In this document: positions 34,332-42,387 of the stretch, piece after piece
Numbering within the stretch: the first letter of the stretch is position 1
Layout: each line of letters opens with the position of its first letter
Source of the DNA: Streptomyces sp. NBC_01717
GTDB taxonomy: Bacteria; Actinomycetota; Actinomycetes; Streptomycetales; Streptomycetaceae
Reading direction: 5' to 3'
Length of the DNA stretch: 64,000 bases
NCBI RefSeq assembly: GCF_036248255.1
Contig: NZ_CP109178.1
Location: 2,666,001 to 2,730,000, forward strand
Position numbers and translations under genes: made by a program
The notes under the pieces: model-generated
Seen by the model: only the letters and a program-made list of their open reading frames with translations
Told to the model about the DNA's origin: nothing
Database searches by the model: none

Positions 34332-35255
34332 ATGGACGAGACCCCCGCCACGGACGACGGACAGGCAGCCCTCCCCGACGGCCTCGACCGCCGGGCCGAG
34401 CTCAGCGAATTCCTGCGCACCCGGCGGGCCCGGCTCAAGCCGGACGACGTGGGAATCCCCGCGCACGGGCGGCACAGGCGGGTGCCGGGGCTGCGGCGCG
34501 AGGAGCTGGCACAGCTGGCCGGGGTCTCGGTGGCCTACTACACACGGCTGGAGCAGGGCAACGGGCGCAATGTGTCGGCGGAGGTGCTCGACTCGATCGC
34601 GCGGGCCCTGCGCCTGACCGACGCCGAGCATGCGCATCTCACCCACCTCGCCAAGCCGAAGCAGCAGCGCAGCAAGTACCGGGCACCCAAGCGGCAGCAG
34701 GTGCGGGTGGCCCTGCAGCAGCTGCTCGAGTCGATGGAGGGCGTGCCCGCGTACATCGGCGGAGCACGCTCGCAGATCCTCGCCTGGAACCCAATGGCGG
34801 CGGCGCTGTTCGGCGACTGGGGCAAGCTGCCGCCCGGCGAACGCAACTGGGCGCGGCTGACCTTCCTCTCCCCCGAATACCGCGAACTGTTCCTGGACTG
34901 GGACTCCAAGGCGTCCGACATCGTCAGCTATCTGCGACAGTACGCGGGCCAGCACCCGCAGGACCCCGACCTGTCAGCACTCGTAGGTGAGCTCTCCGTC
35001 AAGAGCGAGGAATTCAGGCGGCTGTGGGCCACGCACGACGTAAAGGAGAAAGGCCACGGCGTGAAGCGGATGCGGCATCCACTGGTCGGCGACCTCACCC
35101 TTGCCTACGAGACAATGCACCTCCCGGACGACAACGAACAGTTCCTGTGCGTGTACCACGCCGAGCCCGGCTCCACGTCAGCGGAAGCCCTGCGCCTCCT
35201 CGCGAGCTGGGGCACGAACACAGTCCAGACAAACAGCCACACACCACACCCCTGA
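34332..35255 (+). CDS. XRE-family regulator with MmyB-like ligand-binding domain
   Basis: This is a 307-aa regulator. The N-terminal HTH includes RVPGLRREELAQLAGVS and YYTRLEQGNGRNVS. The C-terminal MmyB-type (MLTR_LBD) domain is shown by PAYIGGARSQILAWNPMAAA and the closing HLPDDNEQFLCVYHAEPGS. Such proteins often bind hydrophobic ligands and regulate an adjacent divergent oxidoreductase gene, as here with the alcohol dehydrogenase about 110 bases away. The ATG at 34332 is the natural start of the domain. Confidence 0.9.
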   Translation: MDETPATDDGQAALPDGLDRRAELSEFLRTRRARLKPDDVGIPAHGRHRRVPGLRREELAQLAGVSVAYYTRLEQGNGRNVSAEVLDSIARALRLTDAEHAHLTHLAKPKQQRSKYRAPKRQQVRVALQQLLESMEGVPAYIGGARSQILAWNPMAAALFGDWGKLPPGERNWARLTFLSPEYRELFLDWDSKASDIVSYLRQYAGQHPQDPDLSALVGELSVKSEEFRRLWATHDVKEKGHGVKRMRHPLVGDLTLAYETMHLPDDNEQFLCVYHAEPGSTSAEALRLLASWGTNTVQTNSHTPHP

Positions 35256-35475
35256 ACCCCCGCGGAAACGACACCGTGTGTGCCGAGGGCGACGGTCATC
35301 GTGGTGTGGTGACGCAGGCCGGAGCGGTGCTGCTGGGGTTGCGTCCTTGGAAGTGGTGTACGGGTTCGACCCGATCCGGGGGTTTGTTTCGGCTTCAGAG
35401 ATGACGCCCGCATAGATGAACGGCCACCGGCTGATCCTTCAAGACGACCAAGTCTTTGAAGGAGAGATCAGCACG

Positions 35476-36188
35476 ATGACCGCACCTGACAGTGTGCCCC
35501 TGCACGCCCTCACGGAGGACAATCTCGCCGCGGCGAGTCCGGATCTGTTGCGCGCGATGGTCAAGACGTTCGCCGATGCGTTGATGTCTGCGGAGGCCGA
35601 CGCCCTCTGCGGCGCCGAATACGGGCAGGTCAGCGACGAACGCGTCAACCACCGCAACGGCTACCGCCCGCGCGAGTGGGACACCCGGGCCGGCACCGTC
35701 GAACTCGCCATCCCCAAGCTGAGGCAGGGCAGTTACTTCCCGCACTGGCTCCTCGAACGCCGCCGCCGGGCAGAGCAGGCCCTGATCTCGGTGGTCGCCA
35801 CCGCCTACCTGCTCGGCGTCTCCACCCGCCGGGTCGAGAAACTCGCAGAGTCCCTCGGAGTGACCCAGCTATCGAAGTCCCAGGTCTCGGCGATGGCCAA
35901 GCACCTCGATGAACACGTCGCCGCCTTCCGCAACCGGCCACTGGACGCCGGCCCGTACGCGTTCGTCCGGGTCGACGCCCTGCCCCAGAAGGTCCGCGAG
36001 GGCGGCCGGATCATCAACGTCCACGCGCTGATCGCGGTCGGTGTCAACGCCGACGGGCACCGCGAGATCCTCGGCATCGACGTCGCCACCGTCGAGGACG
36101 GCGCCGGCTGGCTCGCCTTCCTGCGCTCGCTCATCACCCGCGGCCTGGCCGGCGTCCAGCTCGTCATCTCCGACGCGCACACCCCGAC
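35476..36188 (+). pseudogene. IS256 transposase, N-terminal half
   Basis: Starts MTAPDSVPLHALTEDN behind GGAGAG. It contains EYGQVSDERVNHRNGYRPRE, the catalytic-domain start YAFVRVDALPQKVREGG (first Asp) and the second region LVISDAH. Reading then continues only as antisense sequence, ending as SVRRRISLFRRSCGLF. In intact relatives SDAH continues directly into GLVNAIG. Confidence 0.8.
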
Positions 36189-36536
36189 GACGTCGGTGCG
36201 GCGGCGGATTTCCTTGTTCAGGCGTTCTTGTGGGTTGTTCGGCCAGATCTGCCGCCAGACCTCGCGCGGGAAGGCGGTGAACGCCAGCAGGTCCGACCGG
36301 GCGGCGTTCAAGTGGTCGGCGGCTTTAGGGAACTTGGCCTCCAGGGCGTCCATCAGGTGTGTCATCTGGGCGTGGACTGCGTCAGTGTCCGGCTGTTCGA
36401 AGACCGTCCGCATCAGGGTCGCGACCCACGGCTGAGCGGACTTGGGGACCTGGCAGAGCAAATTCCGGGCGTAGTGGGTGCGGCATCTCTGCCACGAGGC
36501 GCCCGGCAGGACGGCGCCGATCGCATTCACCAGCCC
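36186..36536 (-). pseudogene. IS256 transposase, inverted middle/C-terminal segment
   Basis: The minus strand reads GLVNAIGAVLPGASWQRCRT, HYARNLL, PKSAQPWVATLMRTVFEQPD and WRQIWPNNPQERLNKEIRRR, ending TDVVG. This is exactly the stretch missing from the plus-strand half. The boundary coincides with SDAH/GLVNAI, so a segment of about 350 bases appears to have flipped. Confidence 0.75.
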
Positions 36537-36613
36537 GGTGGCCGCCCAGCCCGTCGCGGCCCAGCGCGTGGCAACGTGGGTGACGAGCGACGCGAGCCGG
36601 AACGCTGTCGCGG

Positions 36614-37267
36614 TCAGTAGGTGGCCAGGGAGATGGCGACGTAGTGCGCGGTGAAGGCGGCCACGGTCAGCGCGTGGAACACCTCGTGGAAGCCGAACCA
36701 GCGGGGCGAGGGGTCGGGTCGCTGGAGGGCATAGACGACCGCGCCCGCGCTGTAGAGGAGACCGCCGGCCACGATCAGGGCGAGTACGGCCGCTCCGCCG
36801 GTGTGCAAGAAGTCGGGCAGGTAGCTCACCGGTGCCCACCCCAGGGCCAGGTAGCACGGGGTGTACAGCCAGCGCGGAGCTGCGACCCACAGGACCCGGA
36901 ACGCGATGCCGGCCAATGCGCCCGCCCACACGATCCACAGCAGCACGGACCGCTGTTCCGGCGGGAGGAGGAGCACGGCCAGGGGGGTGCAGGTGCCGGC
37001 GATGATCAGGAAGATGTTGGCATGGTCGAGACGTCGCAGAAGAGCCTCGCCCAGCGGCCCCCAGGTGCCGCGGTGGTAGATGGCGCTCGTTGCGAACAAC
37101 AGCCAGGCGGTGACCGAGTACACGGCGCAGGCCACGGCCGCCTGCGGGGTACGAGCCAGGCAGATGAGCACGATGCCTGCGATCAGTGCGGCGGGGACCA
37201 TTCCGGCATGCAGCCAGCCACGCAACCTCGGCTTGATCGGTTCGGCCAGGTCTGCCACCCGCTCCAC
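36614..37267 (-). CDS. Hemolysin III / TrhA-family membrane protein
   Basis: This seven-TM PAQR-type protein (about 217 aa from the preferred start) has KPRLRGWLHAG, the conserved SAIYHRGTW, RRLDHANIFLIIAGTCTPLA and the C-terminal GFHEVFHALTVAAFTAHYV, whose Ser/His/Asp residues form the metal site of TrhA/hemolysin III proteins. The role is membrane-lipid homeostasis in better-studied relatives. A longer frame reaches 37444, but the family length favours a GTG near 37267; the exact start is uncertain. Its 3' end abuts the broken IS256 element. Confidence 0.85.
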   Translation of the reverse strand: MERVADLAEPIKPRLRGWLHAGMVPAALIAGIVLICLARTPQAAVACAVYSVTAWLLFATSAIYHRGTWGPLGEALLRRLDHANIFLIIAGTCTPLAVLLLPPEQRSVLLWIVWAGALAGIAFRVLWVAAPRWLYTPCYLALGWAPVSYLPDFLHTGGAAVLALIVAGGLLYSAGAVVYALQRPDPSPRWFGFHEVFHALTVAAFTAHYVAISLATY

Positions 37268-37677
37268 CAGAGCGGCAACCGAGTAAGCGTTCCCCCCTGC
37301 ATAGTCACCTTGTGATCCGCAGGGCAGCCCGTCTTCACGGCATTCTCCACGCACTGAGGCGACGTGAATGTATTCGGCTTCAGCAGCGTCGCGAGACACA
37401 GCCTCTCGTCCCCCCTCGGACTCCTGGGCATCACCGGCAATCATGCGGTCATGCTAGGAGACCTCACCCAGACAGCATTCTGGGAGGTCGGTCTCGAACC
37501 CCAGGCCCACATCGCCGGGCATGGGCTGCTTCGCCGCCGCGTGAACCCCAGCCCCGTTGATCCTGCCGCCAATTGAGTCTGCCGAAGCCGAGTAGATCGG
37601 CTGGTCATGGCAACGATCAGGGCTCCCGAACGGCTCCCGAACGGGCATCTCCGCTCGCTTACGCACAAGGATCGCCG

Positions 37678-38238
37678 ATGCTTCCTGAGGTCCGCCCCCA
37701 CGTATCCAGCACCCTCGCAGACCAGTTGGAACACCAATTGGGCCTGGCCCCGCATCTCGAAGCCAGCCACCTCAAGGTGGAGGGCGTCGCCGGCATCGCA
37801 GTCGTCGCAGCTGCCCACTCCGACGGCTATGCGGCCACCGGCCATCTTCTCGGCCTGCTGGCCGCGCTACCTGCCCCCACCACGGCAGGAGAACGGTTCT
37901 GGTCGGACCTGTGGACGTCCTCGGGCACCGCGTACCTGCTACCCGTCAACATCAAGGCTCTGGTGCTGCGTTCCCTGGCAGGAGAGGGAACCGCCCTGGC
38001 CCGACAGATCCTCTCGGCTGTCGATGAGATGACCCCGCCCCAGCGCATCGCAGCCGGGGAGGTGATCGGTCAAGCCCTTGTCGAGTCCGACCATTTTCCC
38101 GACCTCAAGACACAGGTCATCGGAGAACTGTGGCTCCGAGATCTCGAGCTCACCGCCTGGCGCGTCCTGCATGCGGACCGCAGATGGGACGATCCGGCTG
38201 GACGGAAAGCTTTCGTCGACGCCTGGACGAGCGTCTGA
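37678..38238 (+). CDS. Hypothetical protein
   Basis: This 186-aa soluble protein starts at an ATG behind AAGGA. It begins MLPEVRPHVSSTLADQLEHQ and is mostly alpha-helical and Ala/Leu-rich, with YLLPVNIKALVLRSLAGEG in the middle and a C-terminal Trp-rich part. I do not recognise a family. Codon use and the ribosome binding site support a real gene. A tandem repeat of GGCTCCCGAAC lies just upstream of the start. Confidence 0.55.
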   Translation: MLPEVRPHVSSTLADQLEHQLGLAPHLEASHLKVEGVAGIAVVAAAHSDGYAATGHLLGLLAALPAPTTAGERFWSDLWTSSGTAYLLPVNIKALVLRSLAGEGTALARQILSAVDEMTPPQRIAAGEVIGQALVESDHFPDLKTQVIGELWLRDLELTAWRVLHADRRWDDPAGRKAFVDAWTSV

Positions 38239-38362
38239 ACGTCTGCTCCTCCAAGCTGCACGACAGCCGTGCAGGGCATGCGGCGCCCGAGCCCGACGAC
38301 GCTTGAAGCGACTGAGGTCAGGAAGTTCCGGGCCGAGGTCGCACCGGCCCCGCGCCTCAACC

Positions 38363-38400
38363 GATCAGGGCCGCACAGCAATGGCTGCGCGGCCCTGATC
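38363..38400. terminator. Bidirectional hairpin terminator
   Basis: GATCAGGGCCGC (38363-38374) pairs perfectly with GCGGCCCTGATC (38389-38400) between the convergent hypothetical gene and cold-shock gene. Confidence 0.8.
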
Positions 38401-38511
38401 CTGTGCACGCCCGGCGCGAGAGCAGGCGCCTTCGTCCGGGTGAGCGGCACGGCCCACACGGGCGGCGGTCACCGGACGCGTGTGTGTGACCCCTCGTGCA
38501 AGGTCGAGAGG

Positions 38512-38715
38512 TCAGGCCGGGTTGATGTTCTCGGCCTGCGGGCCCTTCTGGCCCTGGGTGACGTCGAACGTCACGGCCTGGCCCTCCTGGAGCTCACGGA
38601 AGCCCGAGGAGTTGATCGCGGAGTAGTGCGCGAAGACATCCGGGCCGCCGCCGTCCTGCGCGATGAAACCGAAGCCCTTCTCCGCGTTGAACCACTTCAC
38701 AGTTCCCGTTGCCAT
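38512..38715 (-). CDS. Cold-shock protein (CspA family), copy A
   Basis: This 67-aa OB-fold single-stranded nucleic-acid-binding protein and RNA chaperone has RNP1 KGFGFI and RNP2 DVFAHY, with [10 protein letters not shown] at the start and GPQAENI near the end. It is full length. It belongs to a module with the downstream-positioned MerR gene and a long leader; a degraded counterpart lies at 44911-45106. A separate intact cold-shock gene is at 44235-44438. Confidence 0.95.
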   Translation of the reverse strand: MATGTVKWFNAEKGFGFIAQDGGGPDVFAHYSAINSSGFRELQEGQAVTFDVTQGQKGPQAENINPA

Positions 38716-38928
38716 GTCTTATGCCTTCCAGTCGATGAACGCCTCCCACTCCATGTGGAAGGCAGAGGTGATCGCCCTGGTTCCTGCGGCACAGCACAGC
38801 AAAGCGCCCACACCAAAGGCGTGGGCAAGGGAGAATTCCGAACCACGACAGCTGACGCAGACGCTACACGCCCACACACCGCGTCACCATAGGAAACGAT
38901 CACGCCTCACACCGAGATCGTGCGTGCG

Positions 38929-38952
38929 GTGCCCGCCGACGCTGACGGGCAC
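38929..38952. terminator. Hairpin after MerR copy A
   Basis: GTGCCCG and CGGGCAC flank a 10-base loop immediately downstream of the MerR stop codon (minus strand). Confidence 0.5.
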
Positions 38953-38959
38953 GCTCATC

Positions 38960-39298
38960 TCATGCAGCTGCCGTTGGGTTTGGTGATTCGGCGGTGCGGC
39001 GGTGTTCGGCGTTGATGCGCTGGGCTTCTTCGAGCTGGTCTTCGAGGATGACGATGCGGCAGGCGGCCTCGATGGGGGTGCCCTGGTCGACGAGTTCCCG
39101 GGCGCGTGCGGCGATGCGCAGCTGGTAGCGGGAGTAGCGGCGGTGGCCGCCCGCGGATCGGAGCGGGGTGATGAGGCGGGCTTCGCCGATGGCGCGGAGG
39201 AAGCTCTGGGTGGTGCCGAGCATTTCGGCGGCCCGGCCCATGGTGTAGGCGGGGTAGTCGTCGTCGTCGAGACGGCCGTACGAGTCGTCTGCTGTCAT
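38960..39298 (-). CDS. MerR-family small regulator, copy A
   Basis: This 112-aa regulator has a MerR-type winged HTH: YTMGRAAEMLGTTQSFLRAI (recognition region), ITPLRSAGGHRRYSRYQLR (wing) and a short coiled-coil (IVILEDQLEEAQRINAEHRR) for dimerisation. There is no effector-binding domain. GAGAGG precedes the ATG at 39298. A stem-loop lies 26 bases before the start codon. The paralogue at 45327 differs only at the C-terminus and at a few internal positions. Confidence 0.9.
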   Translation of the reverse strand: MTADDSYGRLDDDDYPAYTMGRAAEMLGTTQSFLRAIGEARLITPLRSAGGHRRYSRYQLRIAARARELVDQGTPIEAACRIVILEDQLEEAQRINAEHRRTAESPNPTAAA

Positions 39299-39323
39299 TG
39301 CACCTCTCTGTGGAACGTGTGGA

Positions 39324-39356
39324 GGGGCCCTGGTGCCGTACTGGCACCAGGGCCCC
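39324..39356 (-). promoter_or_regulatory. Conserved stem-loop in the leader of MerR copy A
   Basis: GGGGCCCTGGTGCC and GGCACCAGGGCCCC form a perfect 14-bp stem with a 5-base loop, 26 bases upstream of the MerR start. In copy B the stem is conserved with a compensatory T-A to G-C change. It may be an attenuator, a stabilising 5' structure or the terminator of an upstream transcript. Confidence 0.55.
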
Positions 39357-39996
39357 GAAGGAACTGCTACACCATCTGCCGGCCCTGATACTGCGCCGGC
39401 CCTCTGTTTCCGCGGACCCGACCGGAATGCTGTCGGGGGTGCGGGGATCGCGGTTGCTTGACCGGAGACCACCTCACTATCGATGTCCTGCGGTACCCGG
39501 GTCCAAGACTTCCGCCCGGGCGATCCTGATGGTGCCTGGCTCCTCCGTTCTTCCCTCTGGGATCAATCACTTACCAAGCGGGGTACTGCGTACTGCTGGT
39601 GATGCGAACTACCCAGTGGCCTGCGACAGCGCCACTCTTCGGCAGCCAGCCCCGTCGCCCGTCCTGCATCTGCTTTGGCTTAGAACCCCACTGCCGAACC
39701 TCCCGGTGCGCGCGTCCGCAGCCGACGCCTTCACCGAGGAACCAATGACAACCACGCTGCTGGTACTAGGAACTGCACTTACACAACTGCTACTGCACTA
39801 CTGCTCACGGCGGCCCCTGATCACTGCGGGCCACCCGGTCCGGCCGTCAGCCCCGTCACCAACAGCCCTGGCTTCGGAACTCCACCACCGCACCGTCCTG
39901 CGCACTGCAACTGCGTGTACTACTGCCCGGCAGTTCGTCTCTGCCGGGCCTTGCTGATCTCGGCTACGAGAGAAACCATAGCCACACCACCACCCA
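39357..39996. other. Long conserved non-coding leader with ACTGC repeats, copy A
   Basis: This region of about 640 bases is strongly similar to 45723-46370 but carries indels that break every reading frame, so it is probably not coding. The pentamer ACTGC, often as TACTGC, recurs many times, especially at 39585-39600, 39750-39810 and 39900-39930. It could hold several promoters, a structured RNA or an array of binding sites. Confidence 0.5.
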
Positions 39997-40137
39997 ATGT
40001 CTACTCCAGCGGGCATAGATTTCCGCGCACTCGAAGATGAGGTAATCCGCGTCGACCGGTCTATGGATGGTTCAAGCGGCTCCGAAGCTCAGTCCGGCGC
40101 CCGGAGTGACGCACAGCCGCGCAGCACGTCGGGCTGA
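39997..40137 (+). pseudogene. Truncated ORF at the end of module copy A
   Basis: ATG at 39997 starts MSTPAGIDFRALEDEVIRVD and stops after 46 codons. The first ~12 codons match the start at 46371 (MSTPADIDFRTL), then both copies diverge. The original gene's body is gone here. Confidence 0.45.
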
Positions 40138-40645
40138 GCGTGACGTCGCCGACTGCGCCGCGGCTACCGTCGGCGGGCACCGGCCAACACTGGGCAGTGA
40201 CTGACACACCGACCGGGGACGGACGTTTCCGGCCGTATCACCCCACAGGTCTGCCGTTGACGGGCGTGGCACAAGGACCTGCGCCGCCCTCGACGATCCC
40301 GGCCCGATGATCGAGCAGCTCGTGGAAGCGTGCGTGCAGGCGCCGCGATCCGCAGCCTGGCGCTCCTGCTGCCGCGTCAGTGCCTTGTCGAGGATCTGTT
40401 TACTCGTCCCGCGGTCACTCTCGTGCTCGCCCGGCCGGTGGCATCGCCGGGGATGGGCCGCCTGCTCGAATCGGCGCGAGCCCACGACTCGGGCAGGCCG
40501 TGGGCCGGCATCGTGACACGGGCGCACGGCAGCGTGCGGCCACGCGTCGACTGTGGTCCTCAGTCCCCTTCGGCAAGCACTGTGGCTCTGCCGGGTTGGC
40601 GGGTGGAGGGGCGGGGCACAAGGGTCGGGTAAGCGAAGGCCGGGC
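40138..40645. other. Intergenic region, no gene recognised
   Basis: About 500 bases before the second ATP-binding protein gene. Overlapping open frames exist on both strands, but none shows a family motif or a good start. It may be remnants of deleted genes. Confidence 0.45.
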
Positions 40646-41068
40646 ATGGACGATCCACAGACCAGGGTGACCCTGATGAACATGATGACCGTCAATGCCA
40701 CAACCGCCCGTTCCACGGGAGCCGTTGCCGACGCGCGTGACGCGGCTCGGGCCTTCCTCGAAGGCTTGCGGCAGCCGGCCGTGGCCCCTGACGCCGCGGA
40801 CTCCGTGGTCCTGGTCGTGTCCGAGCTCGTCACCAACGCCCTGCGCCACGGCGGGGGCACCTGCACATTGGAACTGACTGCGCACCCCGACACCATCGAG
40901 GTGGCCGTCCACGACCCCAGCCGGCATGCGCCGCGCATGCGCACCCCTGACCTGAACGGCGGCACCGGGGGCTTCGGCTGGCCCATGGTCAACCGACTCG
41001 CCCGCGCCACCGCGGTCACCCGCCGGGCCTCCGGCGGCAAAACCGTGAGCGCGCATCTTGCCTGGTAG
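40646..41068 (+). CDS. RsbW-like ATP-binding protein (HATPase_c_2), copy 2
   Basis: This 140-aa GHKL ATPase has the N-box SELVTNALRHGGGTCT and lid GGTGGFGWPMVNRLARAT identical to the paralogue at 1411-1803. The rest differs moderately and the N-terminus has ten extra residues. The ATG at 40646 follows GAAGG. It is a serine-kinase/anti-sigma-type protein with unknown partner. Two near-identical catalytic cores about 39 kb apart suggest duplication. Confidence 0.85.
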   Translation: MDDPQTRVTLMNMMTVNATTARSTGAVADARDAARAFLEGLRQPAVAPDAADSVVLVVSELVTNALRHGGGTCTLELTAHPDTIEVAVHDPSRHAPRMRTPDLNGGTGGFGWPMVNRLARATAVTRRASGGKTVSAHLAW

Positions 41069-41114
41069 CGCCACCGGTCAAGCAGCCGGATGGCCGGTGA
41101 ATATAATCTGCCTC

Positions 41115-41474
41115 ATGTCGAAGCCTGACGAGCTGCTCTTTGACGTCGCTGCCCTGGTGGAGTCCGGGCAGAGCAATCAGATGTCCCTGACCGTAGTCAC
41201 CGGTGGTGCTGTCATCACCGGTCGGCTGGCTCCCGAAGCCGTGTGGAGGCTGAGGGTGTCGGAGGTGCTGACGGACTCCGACCGCCTGGGAGAGTTCTCC
41301 TCCATCTTCGACGCCCCCACGAAGAAGGACGGGCCGCCCACGCATCTGCACTTCCATGTCGCCCGGATCCTGCAGGGCACGGTGGGCATCCCGGAGACGG
41401 GCGGGATGTACCGGGTCGCGATCGAGGACGTCAGCGCCTGGACCGTGGGCGACTTCAGCTATTCCGACCACTGA
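41115..41474 (+). CDS. Small conserved protein, possibly GvpU-like gas-vesicle accessory
   Basis: This 119-aa soluble protein has LTVVTGGAVITGRLAPEAVW and THLHFHVARILQGTVGIPE. The pattern resembles GvpU-type gas-vesicle accessory proteins, but no other gvp gene is nearby. It is 46 bases after the ATP-binding gene in the same direction and may be cotranscribed. The assignment is tentative. Confidence 0.4.
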   Translation: MSKPDELLFDVAALVESGQSNQMSLTVVTGGAVITGRLAPEAVWRLRVSEVLTDSDRLGEFSSIFDAPTKKDGPPTHLHFHVARILQGTVGIPETGGMYRVAIEDVSAWTVGDFSYSDH

Positions 41475-41577
41475 GCAAACCAGTGCGGCGGGAACCCGTC
41501 GCACGCAGTGTGGGCCCGACCGGCGCGCCGGTCGGGCCCACTGCCGTTCAGGTGTCGACTCGTGCCTGTTCCGTCGG

Positions 41578-41886
41578 TCAGACGGATACGGGAGTGCCGA
41601 GCATCGCGGAAGCTCGCTGGAGCGAGCTGAGGATGCGCACGGGTGCGGCCTCGGGGAGGGTGCGGCAGGTGAAGCCGAGCTGAGTCATGGCCCGGAGTAC
41701 CTCGGCGGCGCTGAAGTCACGGCGGTCCTGGCGGGTGACGACCTGGCCGACCTGCTTGACGGGGTAGCGGCGGCGGCCGATGGTCACGGATTCGCCGGTG
41801 CCCGGTTCGGGCTTGATGCCCTTCATCGATTCCAGCACGCCGCTCTTGGTGAGCTCGAAGGGGAAGCGGGCGATGACGCAGCGCAT
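41578..41886 (-). CDS. SCO5918-family protein
   Basis: This 102-aa protein starts MRCVIARFPFELTKSGVLES and contains VTIGRRRYPVKQVGQVVTRQ and DFSAAEVLRAMTQLGF. It matches what I recall of the Streptomyces SCO5918 family, which sits beside a DEAD-box helicase and a cold-shock gene in S. coelicolor, the same neighbourhood as here. Its function is unknown, but a role in cold adaptation or RNA metabolism is plausible. It is the distal gene of the csp-helicase-CBS group. Confidence 0.7.
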   Translation of the reverse strand: MRCVIARFPFELTKSGVLESMKGIKPEPGTGESVTIGRRRYPVKQVGQVVTRQDRRDFSAAEVLRAMTQLGFTCRTLPEAAPVRILSSLQRASAMLGTPVSV

Positions 41887-41936
41887 GTGGCCTCACAGGG
41901 AGAAGGGGGAAAACGGTCCGACCAGGGTGAGGCGCT

Positions 41937-42341
41937 TCAGCGAGAGAGGGCGAGGATGCCCAGGGCGCTGCCTTGCTCCTCGACCACCGGCAGGGCACCG
42001 AGCCGGAGGCAGTGCATCGCGTGCTCGGCTTCGGCCGCAGTGGTCACGGGTGAGGTGAACGCGCCGTGGTCGCCGAGGATGTCGCGCAGGCGGACACGGT
42101 CCGTGTAAGCGGAGCTGTCACAAACGGCAGCCAGTTCGGTCTGGGTGACCAGGCCGGTGCGCAGGCCGTCCTGGTCGCAGACGACCAGTCGACCCGTGCG
42201 GGCGGCGGCCATGACGGACAGCGCCACCTCGACGCTCATGTCGTCACAGACCTGCGGTCCGGCCGCGTCCATGGTGTCGGCCACCGTCCTGTGCACGGGA
42301 GTGGCGCCCGCCGGGCGGGCTTGCATCTGAACCAGCGTCAA
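41937..42341 (-). CDS. CBS-domain protein, TTG start
   Basis: This 134-aa protein consists of two CBS motifs: TVADTMDAAGPQVCDDMSVE with GRLVVCDQDGLRTGLVTQTE, and RLRDILGDHGAFTSPVTT with LGALPVVEEQGSALGILAL. CBS pairs bind adenine nucleotides. A perfect AGGAGG lies seven bases before a TTG at 42341, a better start than the internal ATG at 42326. It sits between the helicase and the SCO5918-like gene and is probably cotranscribed with them. Confidence 0.8.
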   Translation of the reverse strand: MTLVQMQARPAGATPVHRTVADTMDAAGPQVCDDMSVEVALSVMAAARTGRLVVCDQDGLRTGLVTQTELAAVCDSSAYTDRVRLRDILGDHGAFTSPVTTAAEAEHAMHCLRLGALPVVEEQGSALGILALSR

Positions 42342-42387
42342 AATGTGCCTCCTGCAGAAGTGGGTCAGTTCCCTGATCACGAACGTT

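Larger units (their letters stand above)
35390..36616. mobile_element. IS256-family element with its distal part inverted
   Basis: The N-terminal half of an IS256 (Mutator-type) transposase reads on the plus strand to about 36188. From there the next segment of the same protein family reads on the minus strand (36186-36536). The final ~60 residues and the right inverted repeat are not seen. The element is therefore broken by an internal inversion and is inactive. Outer limits are approximate. Confidence 0.7.
38512..40060. repeat. Duplicated csp-merR-leader module, copy A
   Basis: This segment corresponds in order and orientation to 44911-46430. The MerR genes and the first ~400 bases of the leader are close to identical between copies. 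The cold-shock gene is intact here and degraded in copy B. Both copies end within about 20 codons of the same ATG (MSTPA). Confidence 0.75.

Noticed and set aside
39298..39957. Possible protein of 219 aa in the leader of module copy A (and 198 aa at 45796-46392 in copy B)
   Set aside because: The two copies share DNA but indels shift the frame between them, so protein sequence is not conserved across the region. A non-coding role fits better.
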